A stretch of DNA of 64,000 bases from Myxocyprinus asiaticus (GCF_019703515.2 NC_059362.1:26495826-26559825), one strand, 5' to 3'; positions 26,786-38,825 are shown, numbered from the stretch's first letter. Translations and numbers: made by a program. The notes: generated by a model from the sequence alone, not told the origin.

Positions 26786-28367
26786 CAGGTGCATCTCAAT
26801 AAATTAGAATGTCATGGAAAAGTTCATTTATTTCAGTAATTCAAGTCAAATTGTGAAACTCGTGTATTAAATAAATTCAATGCACACAGACTGAAGTAGT
26901 TTAAGTCTTTGGTTCTTTTAATTGTGATGATTTTGGCTTACATTTAACAAAAACCCACCAATTCACTATCTCAAAAAATTAGAATATGGTGACATGCCAA
27001 TCAGCTAATCAGCTCAAAACACCTGCAAATGTTTCCTGAGCCTTCAAAATGGTCTCTCAGTTTGGTTCACTAGGCTACACAATCATGGGGAAGACTGCTG
27101 ATCTGACAGTTTGTCCAGAAGACAATCATTGACACCCTTCACAAGGAGGGTAAGCCACAAACATTCATTGCCAAAGAAGCTGGCTGTTCACAGAGTGCTG
27201 TATCCAAGCATGTTAACAGAAAGTTGAGTGGAAGGAAAAAGTGTGGAAGAAAAAGATGCACAACCAACCGAGAGAACCGCAGCCTTATGATTGTCAAGCA
27301 AAATCGATTCAAGAATTTGGGTGAACTTCACAAGGAATGGACTGAGGCTGGGGTCAAGGCATCAAGAGCCACCACACACAGACATGTCAAGGAATTTGGC
27401 TACAGTTGTCGTATTCCTCTTGTTAAGCCACTCCTGAACCACAGACAATGTCAGAGGCATCTTACCTGGGCTAAGGAGAAGAAGAACTGGACTGTTGCCC
27501 AGTGGTCCAAAGTCCTCTTTTCAGATGAGAGCAAGTTTTGTATTTCATTTGGAAACCAAGGTCCTAGAGTCTGGAGGAAGGGTGGAGAAACTCATGGCCC
27601 AAGTTGCTTGAAGTCCAGTGTTAAGTTTCCACAGTCTGTGATGATTTGGGGTGCAATGTCATCTGCTGGTGTTGGTCCATTGTGTTTTTTGAAAACCAAA
27701 GTCACTGCACCCGTTTACCAAGAAATTTTGGAGCACTTCATGCTTCCTTCTGCTGACCAGCTTTTTAAAGATGCTGATTTCATTTTCCAGCAGGATTTGG
27801 CACCTGCCCACACTGCCAAAAGCACCAAAAGTTGGTTAAATGACCATGGTGTTGGTGTGCTTGACTGGCCAGCAAACTCACCAGACCTGAACCCCATAGA
27901 GAATCTATGGGGTATTGTCAAGGGGAAAATGAGAAACAAGAGACCAAAAAATGCAGATGAGCTGAAGGCCACTGTCAAAGAAACCTGGGCTTCCATACCA
28001 CCTCAGCAGTGCCACAAACTGATCACCTCCATGCCACGCTGAATTGAGGCAGTAATTAAAGCAAAAGGAGCCCCTACCAAGTATTGAGTACATATACAGT
28101 AAATGAACATACTTTCCAGAAGGCCAACAATTCACTAAAAATGTTTTTTTTTTATTGGTCTTATGATGTATTCTAATTTTTTGAGATAGTGAATTGGTGG
28201 GTTTTTGTTAAATGTGAGCCAAAATCATCACAATTAAAAGAACCAAAGACTTAAACTACTTCAGTCTGTGTGCACTGAATTTATTTAATACACGAGTTTC
28301 ACAATTTGAGTTGAATTACTGAAATAAATGAACTTTTCCACGACATTCTAATTTATTGAGATGCACC

Positions 28368-28369
<2 letters not shown>
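26786..28369 (+). mobile_element. Tc1/mariner-like element 4, nearly intact, long terminal inverted repeats
   Basis: It is flanked by TA on both sides (26784-26785, 28370-28371). The ends CAGGTGCATCTCAATAAATT and their inverted partner extend into arms of roughly 210 bp (26786 to about 26995 and about 28160 to 28369) that remain very similar. Length 1584 bp. The element carries a transposase with few lesions (27085-28087). A (TG)n microsatellite abuts the right end. Confidence 0.93.
27085..28087 (+). pseudogene. Tc1-like transposase, nearly intact (one frameshift, one late stop)
   Basis: The likely original start is the ATG at 27085. A one-base excess at about 27110-27114 (GTTTGTCC) shifts the frame, so the first about 40 residues (first helix-turn-helix) are out of frame with the rest. 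The main open frame runs 27224-28042 (272 codons). It has a second DNA-binding segment (residues 5-60 of this frame), SDESKF with D101, QQDLAPAHTAK with D191 and [11 protein letters not shown] with E226; the 34-residue spacing gives DD34E. A TGA at 28040-28042 cuts off the last about 15 residues, which continue in frame to the TGA at 28085-28087. All three catalytic residues survive. Terminal arm similarity and few lesions point to a younger copy than the other Tc1 relics here. Confidence 0.88.

Positions 28370-28371
<2 letters not shown>

Positions 28372-28400
<29 letters not shown>
28372..28400. repeat. (TG)n microsatellite
   Basis: About 14 TG units directly beside Tc1 element 4. Confidence 0.9.
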
Positions 28401-28402
<2 letters not shown>

Positions 28403-29299
28403 ATGGATCGATGCTGAATTGCCCTGTGAGGATGCAGTTCTTTCTGTTCTCTATCTGTAGATCTGTTTGCTCCCATGTAACTTCCTCTTATTAATAACCT
28501 AGACAAATATAAATGAGTAACACCAAATCAATGCAAGGCTATAATGACCAACAATAGCATCTGCCACTCAGTCAATGTCTCCAACAGCCATTAGTTTATT
28601 GACGGTACTTAATACTGCAGCTTCTTTTCAGTTGTACAGTTTAAAATGTATATTCATGTTTTTAAAGAAAAGCTGTGTTTAAATGTGTGATTTTTGTAGC
28701 AGTGAGTGAAAACAATGACAGTTGAATTCAATTGATTTTGTACACAAGTAAATCACATACAGCTATATTTTAAGCCTCACAGGTTTATATGCTATTATAT
28801 GTTATCAAAACAGATTTCGACTAAACAATATAGCTTAATAATAAGCATAATATGAAATGCCTTCTCTCAATCCTTTTACAGTAAATTATTGTAAAGTGTG
28901 GGCGGGGTGTGTCGTGCGAAGCACTGTGCGTGAGGAGGGCAAGCATTTGGATCACCTTTCAAGTTTAGACAAAGACAGCAGAACGGCTACGCTCGCCAGG
29001 TAAACACAGATCCACGACAGACCATGAGGGTGGGAGGGGGGAATTCGTTGCTTACATTTTCTCAAAAAATGCCTCCAGCACAGAAGAGAGTGGAGTTAAA
29101 CTTGTCAACACGTGGAATAGAGTGCAACTCATATCAGATAATCCACTATCAGATTGTTTTTAAGAAAATACCTTTTGTAATGTTTTCTCCGGGCTGCATG
29201 CGAGCAGAGCTGCTGTAGCGTGTGAGGAGCTGCGATAAAGAGCCGAGGACCATCTAAATCTGCATGCAACAAAGATGGTTCAAACATGATGTTCTCTAC
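28401..29299. other. Gene-free stretch
   Basis: No gene is recognised. A somewhat GC-richer patch at about 28895-29060 (GGGCGGGGTGTGTCGTGCG) has no recognisable coding or repeat content. Confidence 0.4.
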
Positions 29300-29616
29300 T
29301 ACAGTGCCCTCCATAAGTATATGGACAGTGAGACACTTTTCATAATTTTGGCTCTGTACACCACCACAATGGATGTGAAATGAAGCAATGAATATGTGAT
29401 TGAAGGAGAGACTGTCAGCTTTAATCTGAAGGGATTTACATCCAAATTGGGTGAACGGTTTGGGAATTACAGCACGTTTTATACAGAGATCCCTCATTTT
29501 CAGGGGCTCAAAAATAACTGGACAAAATAACAAAATCATAAATAATCATTAATCATATCTTAAAACTTGGTTGAAAATCCTTTGCAATGAATGATTGTCT
29601 GAAGTCTGGAACCTAT

Positions 29617-30626
29617 TATTGATGGGAAGTCTGATTCTTTTCCGCAAACCTGTTCTTTCGGATAGTTTGTTTCAATGAACCGGTTAAAAAAAATTATTCA
29701 CCGGTTCTTTTACACCATCGCATAATGACGTCACTGTACATAATGCTAATACCCAAGCGTAGTGGAATACACACATAAACACATTCAATAAAGCTATATG
29801 TAAACACATATTGCTGATTATCACATTTTATTCAATTAAGTTATAATAATAAGGCAGTTAATTGTAATCAGTGTTTTATTCAGTGACTAACATCTTGGAT
29901 AAGTTAAAGTTTTGCACCTAAAGCACCAAATACTGACACTAATATACAAACGAGGATGTTCTACATGTCTAAAGCGTATAAAGTGAATTAACTAGTCTTT
30001 AATCAGTTCACACTCTTTACAAAATCCATGATCCAGCTTATAACATCTTGCATGCACAATACTCAGTCAAATTAAATTACATCTCTCGACTGAAATGTTT
30101 CGCCCCTTAATTCAAGTCCTCGGTTCACGCATGCTGATCAACAGCAGCTCACTCATCAGTTCTCAGTATGCCGGACACCTCCAAAAGAGGTGATTCTCAG
30201 TTCAGTGTACTGGTGACTCGACAACTTTTGTGATCGACTCAATGTACTGTTTACTCGAAAGGTGCTGTCCCCGGATCAGTGTACTTTTGTCTCGAGAACT
30301 GTTGCGAGTGTCTCATTATACTGTTGACTTGAGAACTGTTGCAACTGGAGCGTTCAGTCCGATTTGTGAACTTGTTGGAGTGATGCATTGCAAAGAAGAG
30401 TTCGGAAAAGCAGATATCATTAGTTCTAGGATCATATTAATCCTGGTTTCGAGTCGGAGTGTCAGACACGTCTGAGAGACATATTAAGAGTAACTTGTGG
30501 ATCAGTATTGATTCAAGACGCAAACAGTTTCAAACTATTCAGTTTGATTTGGTGAACTGGTTCAACTTGTTCACTGAAAAGAACTGGTTCAAAAGAACGA
30601 TTCTTTCATGAACTGGACATCACTAG
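29617..30626. mobile_element. hAT-like non-autonomous element nested in Tc1 element 5
   Basis: The left end TATTGATGGGAAG and right end CATCACTA (TAGTGATGTCCAG on the minus strand) are imperfect inverted repeats. They are flanked by 8-bp direct repeats GAACCTAT (29609-29616) and GAACCCAT (30627-30634) with one mismatch. An 8-bp target duplication is the mark of hAT transposition. Length 1010 bp. The interior has no transposase; the 81-codon frame at 30230-30475 has no known domain. Confidence 0.85.
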
Positions 30627-30649
30627 AACCCATGGACATCACTAATTTC

Positions 30650-31612
30650 TGGGTTTCCTCCCTAGTGATGCTTTGCACAGATCTTTAGTGCAGCTGTCTT
30701 AAGTTGCTGCTTGTTTGTGGGTCTTTCTGTTTGTTTGTATTTTTGTTTTGTTTGTTTTTTTGTCTTCAGCAAGTGAAATGCATGTTCAGTTAAGTTGAGG
30801 TCAGGTGACTGACTCACCCATTGGAGAATATTCCACATCTTTGCCTTAAAAAGCTCTTTGGTTGCTTCTACAGAATGTTTTAGGTCACTGACTATCAGTA
30901 CTGTGAAGGGGCCTCCTCTCAGTTTTGCAGCATTTGACAGAATCTGAACAGATAGTATGCCTTAAACACTTCAGAATTCATCCTGCTCATTCTGTCAGCA
31001 GTCCTATCATCAACAAACACTAGTGACTGAGTTCCATTGGCAGCCATACATGACCATGCCATAACACTGCCTCCACCATGTTTCACAGGTGATGTGGTAT
31101 GCTTCGATCATGAGCCGTTTCTTTCCTTCTCCATACTCTTCTCTTCCCATGATTCTGGTAAAGTTAGTTTCATCTGTCCAGAATTTGGCAGGCTTTTTTA
31201 TATGCTTTCTGGCAGTCTAATCTGGCCTTCCTATTTTTGAGGCTTACCAGTGGTTTGCACCTTGTGGTAAACCCTATGTATTTACTTTCATGAGATCTTC
31301 TCTTGATTTTAGACTTTAGACAATGATATGCCTACCTCCTGGAGAGTGTTCTTGGCTTGGCTTGATGTTGTGAAGTGTTTTTTATTCACCAAGGAAAGAA
31401 TCTTGTGATCCTCCACCACAGTTGTCCTCCGTGATTGTGCAGGCTTTTTGGTGTTGCTGAGCTCACCAGCATGCTCCTTCTTTTTAGGAATGTACCAAAT
31501 TGTTGATTTGGCCACTCCTAAGGTTTCTGGTATCTCTCTGATGGATTTGATTTATTTTTTTCAGCCTAGTGATGGCCAGCTTTACTTGCATTGACAGCTC
31601 TTTGGACCTCAT
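30650..31612 (-). pseudogene. Tc1-like transposase pseudogene
   Basis: The start is probably the ATG at 31612 (MRSKELSMQVKLAI). The frame shifts within the first 30 codons. The second helix-turn-helix region is open at 31515-31309, with RRTTVVEDHKILSLVNKKHF and a following TLQEVGISLSK segment. Further left, the catalytic part is readable only in fragments (e.g. minus-strand residues resembling CKHGGGSVMAWSCMAANG near 31095-31035). The N-terminal direction points away from the nested hAT insertion, which lies beyond its C-terminal end. Confidence 0.75.
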
Positions 31613-32070
31613 AATGAGAGTTTACAGCAACAGCTTCCAAATGTAAATTCCACATTTGGGATCAGCTCCAGACCTTGTAAATGCTTAATTTTTTATTAAA
31701 TAAACCTGGGAATAGCCCACACCTGGCCTTAAAACAGCTTACCAGTTGATTGTCCAATTATTTTTGAGCCCCAGAAAATGGAGGCTCTATGTATAAAAAA
31801 TGCTGTAATTACCATTCACCCAATTTGGATGTAAATCCCTTCAAATTAAAGCTGACAGTCTGCAATTCAATAATATATTGATTGCTTCAATAGGGTTTCA
31901 AATGCATTGTGGTGGCATACAGAACCATAATTATAAAAAGTGTCTCACTATTCAAATACTTATGGAGGGCACTGTATATTCTAAACTTGTCATCCCACCA
32001 TGTTGATACACACACAATTGGATCTAGACTTACACCACTTTAGTTTAGTCCACGCAAATGATTTCAGGCT

Positions 32071-32074
<4 letters not shown>

Positions 32075-32118
<44 letters not shown>
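32075..32118. repeat. (CA)n microsatellite
   Basis: About 21 CA units, immediately followed by the dispersed repeat at 32119-32400. Confidence 0.95.
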
Positions 32119-32119
<1 letters not shown>

Positions 32120-32400
32120 TGGTGCGGCTATCCTTATGAGGACTCTCTATAGACATAATGATTTTTATACAATAAGAACTATAGATTCTATTCCCTATCC
32201 CTAACCCTAAACCAAACCCTCACAAAACAACTTTCTGCATTTAAAAAAAAAAAAAGAAAAACGTATTTTGTAAGCGATTTGAATTATGGGAACACTAGAA
32301 ATGTCCTCATAAACCACATTTATAGCATAATACCCTTGTAATTACCAGTTTGTAACCTAAAAAAATGTCCTTGTAAACCATCCAAACCCACCAATACACA
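32119..32400. repeat. Dispersed fish repeat with telomere-like CCCTAACCCTAAAC core
   Basis: A (CA)n tract is followed by a block with TATGAGGACTCTCTATAG, CCCTAACCCTAAACC and AATGTCCTCATAAACCAC, then AATACCCTTGTAATTACCAG. I recognise this arrangement as a repeat scattered through many teleost genomes. It is noncoding and only the CA part is tandem. Confidence 0.55.
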
Positions 32401-32790
32401 TACACATCTTCTCCATAAACTCTCTGTAATAATAGTGCTTGCCTGCCTGTGTGTGTTTGTTTATTTTTCTTTTACTGGTTTGGCAAGTTAGCATTACCTC
32501 AGGTAAAATCCCTCGGAGTGTCTGTGAGCTTTAAAAGGTGCAGAGAAAGGACACACACACACAGAGAACAGACAATGAGGGCAGACATGGTATTTGTTTT
32601 GTTGTTAAACACATGGCTACTCTTAGCAGACACAGGGAAATCACAGAGTTTATGTGTTTCAAATTCCTCTCACTTGAATGCACACCCACATGCACAGTTG
32701 CACACAGCCCATTTCGAACAAGTGAGAAATCCTACCCTAAGCTAGGATTGTTCTAACAACATATATTTTATATTTTGCATCCTCTCACTG

Positions 32791-33078
32791 AGCACTTTAT
32801 TAGGAACACTACGGTCCTAATGAAGTGCCCGACGTGGTCTCTTTTGCTCTTGTAGCCCATCCGCCTCAAGGTTCGACGTGTTTTGCATTCTGAGATGCTA
32901 TTCTGTTCACTACAATTGTACTCAGGGTGTTATTGGAGTTACCGTAGCCTTTCTGTCAGCTCAAACCAGTCTGTCCATTCTCCATTGACCTCTCTCATCA
33001 ACAAGGTGTTTCCGCCCGCAGAACTGCAGCTCACTGGATGTTTTTTGTTTTTGGCACCATTCTGAGTAAACTCTAGAG
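32791..33078. mobile_element. Left part of a dispersed DNA element (AGCACTTTATTAGGAACAC family)
   Basis: It starts with CACTGAGCACTTTATTAGGA and continues through TGAAGTGCCCGACGTGGTCT, TAGCCCATCCGCCTCAAGG and AGTAAACTCTAGAG. I recognise this as a common teleost repeat whose right end would read CCTAATAAAGTGCTCAGTG. Here it is cut at 33078 by a hAT-like terminus. A lone right end is found at 39925-39963. A 60-codon frame (32883-33065) is not a gene. Confidence 0.55.
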
Positions 33079-33436
33079 CAGGGGAATTCAATTAAAGTTT
33101 CAAGAGGTCCGGTCTCTACATTTCCTTCCCAGCAAAGGTCCGGAAAATAATAACTTGCACGGAGCCAGTATGGCTTTGAAATTGTTTTTTTTTTTATATA
33201 ATTATTATAACTTTCCACATTGGTAGCAATAGTACTTTGTAAAAATTAATTTTTTTAAACAGTCAAAATAGTCTCTTCAAAGCAGAGATGAGGACACTGG
33301 CCCAGAGACAAAGCCACAGCAGTGGGGTGTGAGGGATCTTTTCTACTAAAAGATTAGGCTAATATATTTCATAGAGTTCATTAGCCGAGGGCACTTGTAT
33401 ATTAATATTACAAGATAAGATCAACATGCTTTCTCA
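33079..33436. mobile_element. hAT-like non-autonomous element family E, right-truncated copy
   Basis: It begins CAGGGGAATTCAATTAAAG, then TTCAAGAGGTCCGGTCTCTA. It is nearly identical to the first about 370 bp of 45538-46807, including CAGCAGTGGGGTGTGAGGGA. It interrupts the element to its left after CTCTAGAG, which would be the 8-bp target. The right terminus is missing. Confidence 0.7.
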
Positions 33437-33477
33437 GAAGGAAATCCTAGAAAATTTAAGCAATGCATCTTGATGAA

Positions 33478-34022
33478 CAGGGTTGGGGAGTAATGGAATA
33501 CATGTAATGGGATTACGTATTTAAAATACGAAATATAAGTAACTGTATTCCACTACAGTTACAATTTAAATCATTGGTAATTAGAATACAGTTACATTCA
33601 AAAAGTATTTTGATTACTGAAGAGATTACTTTGCATTTTATTGTCATTTGTTTCATTTAATATTTAGTCCTTTCAGATGGAAAAAATGTATACATATAAA
33701 TGATGCGATCCAAAGTGCATTTGAACAGCGGTGAAACACTTTCTTATGATGTGTTACATTCATACGAGCAGACAGAGAAGTAAGTTTGAAGTAAGTTTGG
33801 AGAAGAAGAAATAGAAATAAACTTTGTGTAAATTGTCAGCTTTACGCTAAGCTAAAATGCTATTTCTAGCCATTTTACATGGCATGATCATATTTTTTTA
33901 TCAAGAAAATTCACGTTATTGACCTTAAATAATCTAATGGAATACATTACAAATTACATTTTACAGGATGTATTCTGTAATCTGAAGTGGAATACATTTC
34001 AAAAGTAACCCTCCCAACCCTG
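33478..34022. mobile_element. Inverted-repeat non-autonomous element (CAGGGTTGGGGAGTAA family)
   Basis: Ends CAGGGTTGGGGAGTAATGGA and the inverted TACTTTT...CCTCCCAACCCTG are flanked by TTGATGAA and TTAATGAG, a candidate 8-bp target duplication matching at 6 of 8 positions. Length 545 bp, noncoding. The termini are typical of fish hAT-type MITEs. Confidence 0.65.
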
Positions 34023-34249
34023 TTAATGAGCATGCCGGAGTGCTTCCACATGAGTACACTAAAGGCAGGTCCAAACATTACATTATTGTATAGATTAAAT
34101 ATGTCATCCAGTTTCCTTACAGACTTTTAATTGTATAAGACCTGCTGACAAACTGTTTTATGCCAGCAAAACTCGATAACAAGAAGGGGTTCACAATCTC
34201 CCATTTTGATTCTCTGATTAGCTCAAATAAACCTCAGTTGATGTTTTAA

Positions 34250-34775
34250 TGAGCATGTTTACATGCACGATCTAACACTTATTAATAAGAAAATTTGTAA
34301 GGTCATGTAAATGCCTTAAATAGGTATACTTTATCGTAGTGAGGTCATAAACGGTTTAAGCATAAACCGATCAGCACAGATTTTTGGCATTATGCCGATC
34401 TCGCTGTGCCTGTAAACACCTTTCCAACAATAAATAAAAAAACCTAAACAACATGCAATGCGAAATCAGAATGATGCAAAAATCCACGTGTGCCGATCGG
34501 TTTTTACTTAAACCGTTTATGACCTTACCCCGAATTTATAGCATTTACATGACCATACACATTGTTGGCTTACTAAATATAATCGATGTAAGAACACGCT
34601 CACTGAAAACTTAAAAATATCAGCGTATTAAAACCATTAAATGGAACAAAACATATTTTTTCCTCTGATTTTGATGTCAAAACATAAATAGGCATGCACA
34701 CAACATATGTGCAAATTGGATAAGCCTCTAGAATATTGTTAAAGGTGTTTACATGCAGTAAATTGGGGTTATGGG
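34250..34775. mobile_element. Palindromic repeat with nested inverted arms
   Basis: Outer motifs GTTTACATGCACG (34256) and the like-sense GGTGTTTACATGCAGTAA (34744) enclose inverted arms GGTCATAAACGGTTTAAGCA (about 34342) and TTAAACCGTTTATGACCTTA (about 34508), with CCGATC repeats at their inner ends. No coding potential. It is probably a MITE; superfamily unknown. Confidence 0.5.
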
Positions 34776-35798
34776 CAAAAGTATATATGTGCTGTTTTGC
34801 TTAAACTGCAGAGACCCAAAAAAACATATTCAGAGAATAGCATTTAGCACCTGCAATCCTTGCAATTTATCACACCAAATAGACACATACTTTACTGAAT
34901 TGTTATACACTTGCTCTCACGCAAAGAGTTAGAAACACGCTGTAAAACAGAATAGGATTTCACACTTCATAGTGATAAAACGCCTCTCTCACTTGAAGAT
35001 GTAAACGCATATCCACCTTAACAACAAACACACAACTACCTATTGTATCAAATTACACACTTGGAACAAAGATAACAAAAACAAAACCAAGTGGGTGGAT
35101 GGGGAAAATTTAAGGAATTCATTAGAGAGGGAAATGTTGGGTTTGGCATATAGTATAAACCAAACAAGGCATAAAACAGGTGCGTGTTCTCTCATGACAG
35201 CTCTGTACAGGTGTGTTTTTGGGAAAAGGATGTAATCAAATATGAAATACACTGCGCACACAAACAAACACTGCTTCACAAGTCTATGCAGCCAAAGCCT
35301 CTGTGATAATGAAAGCGTAGACTTCGCTGCTATATCATTTCTCTCGGCTGTTTGCTCAGCAGCGCACTAACGTATATCTTGACACTGTCATTTGATGTGC
35401 TTTAGCTGGAATGATGCAGTAATTATAGCATCCGGTGGTGGTGCTGGTAACCCAAATCATAGAATAGCTGGAGGGTGGTATCTGGTATCACCTCTATCAC
35501 TGTATTGAGCAAGGCACTCAGCCCCATATACCCTCAGGAGACTGTCCTTGTAGTAAGTTTACCGTAAATTGCTTTGGATACTGCTAAATAACCAAATCTT
35601 TTATCATTTATAAATTTGCACAATACCTGTCTGATCTTGTTCCCCTCAACTTATAAGTGGTGAAGTACAGGCAACCTGGGCACCATAATGCTAGGAGGGA
35701 CATGTTTGGTATGAAACGTGCAAATATTATACATATTTTTAAGCTGACTTTCATGGAATTTTGAAGTTAGAATTTTAAACCCTTTAATTAACTAAATC
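34776..35798. other. Gene-free stretch
   Basis: No recognisable gene or repeat terminus. The minus-strand frame 35040-35279 is cysteine/phenylalanine-rich low-information sequence and is not called. Confidence 0.4.
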
Positions 35799-35799
35799 T

Positions 35800-37262
35800 A
35801 CAGAGTGCAACATTGCCCACCCTCTTTTTCAGCCGTCTTGGTTCCGGTAGTGTTTTTTTTTTCCATACATTTTTTCCATAGGGATTTCAAAAAATCCTTT
35901 TATAAAAGAGTTCCAAGTCCAAACAGCTCCGAGTTGAATCACAACATCACAAACTTTGATTTGAAGCAAAAAAGTATTTGAAAATCGCACAGACATACAA
36001 AAGGTACAACACTGTGTACTTACAGTCTTTCATGAGGGAATTAACTACAATCCCATGAAGCACTGCGATTGACGCAATCTAAATAAAAACGCCAAAAAAC
36101 TAAAACTATTGATTTAAAGTTGTTGTTTGCAAAATATTCATATATTTATAGGCCTACAAAAATGTAAGTTGTTTGGGGAGGGGAGACCAACTCAATTGCA
36201 TCATTCACAGTGTGTCATGAAAGTGGGCAGTAGCTACTGCTTGATTGGCACGTTTTGTTGGCAGCAATTCTCTAATTGGTGGATTTTTCTCTTCAGGATC
36301 TTGGATAGTGTAGTTTTTCCCAAGATTTTTTTAAAATGAAGTTAAAACAGGGCCGTTTCTGAGCATATGGGAGCCCTAAGCAAAACCCTACTTGTAATGA
36401 TTACAAACAAAATGGCTAATTACAAGGAATTTGTGTACCTGAATCCCCAGCTGCCTTTTATACCCCTAAATATTTCAGTACAGCACCTGAAAATAATACA
36501 GACAATTACAAATGTGCTTGATTGAATCATCTCCAGTACTGCAACTTCCGTCAGCTAGCTAACTAACTGAAACGAAGATAACAAAGTCTGTGAGCTAATC
36601 TTGGCTAGCTATGTCTGTTGTCTATGCCTTAGTTATATAGCCAGCAGAAATGTGTGAAAACATGTACCTTTGAAAAACAGGACACAACTGCAAAACAATT
36701 TAATATATAGCAACGACCAAACACCATCTAGCCAGGTAGCTGGCTTACATTCATTTCTTACCAGTGGTTTGGCTGCATTTCTCCTCCTCTTCCTTTTTAA
36801 TTTTTTTCTTTATCTGCTCCCAACTTGTTGGTACGCTTCATGATGACGAAAACCCTTTGAGCCTGTCACATCTAACTACAACTCTCTCCTTGCAGTTACA
36901 TTCTCCCTTCCCTCTTGGGCCACAAGGGGGCCCACTATAACTGTCTAATTGAGCCTTAACAGCTGCCTGAGTATATTCACTTTTAGTATATTTAAAAATA
37001 AATGAATAAAATAAATAAAGGACCATGCTTTGAGGCCCCCTTGGTGGCTGAGGGGCCATAAGTGGCTGCTTATACTGCTTACAGCTAGAAATGGTCAACT
37101 CGGACTGATGGCTTCAGCAGAGGCATTTACCATCGATTAAAAACCTAGGAGCTCACAGTAGGTCTGTCTTTAAAGGATTATAAGTTATCATAAAAAAAAA
37201 AAATTGGCTATAGAAAAAAATAATGGGATTTTTACTTACAGAACCCCACTGTTGGACTCATC
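35800..37262. mobile_element. Inverted-repeat element family D, copy 2 (with nested insertion)
   Basis: Left end TTTTTCAGCCGTCTTGGTTC and body ACTACAATCCCATGAAGC match copy 1 at 23643. The right end is AATGGGATTTTTACTTACAG followed by AACCCCACTGTTGGACTC (37222-37262). The body is split by an insertion from 36348 to about 37096. Confidence 0.6.
36348..37096. mobile_element. hAT-like insertion inside family D copy 2
   Basis: Left end CAGGGCCGTTTCTGAGCATA and right end CTTACAGCTAGAAATGGTC are imperfect inverted repeats. The segment GAGGCCCCCTTGGTGGCTGA near the right end is characteristic of a widespread fish non-autonomous element. I could not find a clear 8-bp target duplication. No transposase coding sequence. 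Confidence 0.6.
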
Positions 37263-37264
37263 AT

Positions 37265-38825
37265 AAAATATTTTAGTCACTAACTAAAGACAATCAAACC
37301 AATGCTTGTTTGTAACCCTTCATCTGCCAGTTCTTTTATTTGAACAGAGGCTACCTGCAGAAAAACAGATACTGTAGACTTGCTGTATTTAATACTAAAG
37401 AGATAAAAGCCCAGCAAAGTGTTGATCAAGCTGGATCCTATCAAAACACTAGACACAAGATCAATAGATTACTTTGAACTATTTGTGTTGAGAGAAGATC
37501 ATGACACCTGCATTTTGTAAAGATAAACCACACGCACACCTGTGCACACACACATCACATCTCAGATAGAAGGTCTGAACCGAGGTAAAGCACAAAAGGT
37601 ATGAAGAGAATGATAATTTCAGGTATCACACACACACAGAGAGTTGGTAACTTTTGTAAGCTCAAAATTGAATTACCAATCATTTAATATGGTCATTTTT
37701 GATTAGTGCTCAATAACATTTCTGAGAAGGAGAAAGATGGGTTGACATGCCCTTTAAATGTCAGTTTTAGGCCTTCTCAAGTGTTTAGCCTGCTGGAAAT
37801 CATTTTGTCTTGGACTGGGAAGGGAAATGAGTAAGCACAGGGCAGAAATTCTATCTGACTGCAGTGGTTTAAAGCTGCACATGGTGCCAAATTCATATTT
37901 ATTTAAGTTTATGACTGGGGAAGCATGTCAAGGCTTTTGTATATATTTTCCAGAAATATTCAGAGCCATTTTAATCTCTTAACAGAAATGTGGCCAACTT
38001 CATACATCGGGACATAATTTATTTCAGGAAGATTCATCAAAGTACAAGACCTTGTTGTTTATAAATGAAGCAGAGCTGTGTTTCGTGTGTGGTTTTGTGA
38101 GTGGATTTAGCGGTTGGATGGCAAGAACTTTTAGCTTTGAAACGGATGGTATTTAAAAAGTATGGTTTACACATGACAATAGTAGGCCTATCCATTTCAT
38201 GTCGTAGCTGGCTGAAGCATTTTCAATGCATAGACGAATTTAGCGCTTTAATGAGCATACAAGCTAATTGTGTAGATGTATTAGAAAGCTTATTCAAGCT
38301 GCAAGTTTTGTTTATACACTTATGTTCAAGCAGGGAATTGATCTAACCCTGACCCTACCACACAATCACACACCCATTTCCACCCTTATGTCTAGGTATG
38401 TGAGGCATGGGTTTTGCAAAAATAGAGTGTGTACAAAAATATATGGTAAACAGCCATAGAAATGTCAGTCGCAAACCTGTTGAGGAAAGGAAAGTTATGG
38501 TTACTGACAACCTGTCTCCATGGAAAACTATATATTAATTTGTGTATGTATTCCTATTTGTGTGCATGTGCGTTTATAGGGACACACCACAAGTTGCACA
38601 GGCTTGTTTGCCTGCCCCATGAACCCAGTAATTACACACACCATTGGTGCACAAGAAAATGTATTGGATTCACTCAAAGAAAAAATATCCCAAAGGCTTT
38701 ATGTAGGTGTGGCGCAAAAGACAGTTAAATGATTATCACTCACCTCAGGGCACGTTAGGAACTTTTGAAACTTAATGACCTTTCACTGTACCTTCACCTC
38801 TGTTTTATGTAAGTGAAAGTAAGAG
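37265..38825. other. Gene-free stretch
   Basis: No gene or defined repeat. Short reading frames at 37758-37982, 38101-38346 and 38462-38728 have no recognisable domain and are interrupted. Confidence 0.4.

Larger units (their letters stand above)
29302..31974 (-). mobile_element. Tc1/mariner-like element 5, split by a hAT-like insertion
   Basis: TA lies on both flanks (29300-29301, 31975-31976). The ends CAGTGCCCTCCATAAGTATA and the inverted GTATTTGAATAGTG-side partner finishing GGAGGGCACTG at 31974 define the element. It measures 2673 bp, but removing the 29617-30626 insertion and one target copy leaves about 1655 bp, a normal Tc1 size. The transposase relic reads on the minus strand. Confidence 0.9.

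Noticed and set aside
32185..32225. Interstitial telomeric repeat
   Set aside because: CCCTAACCCTAAACC occurs once within a known type of dispersed repeat; the fish telomere unit (TTAGGG/CCCTAA) is not tandemly maintained.
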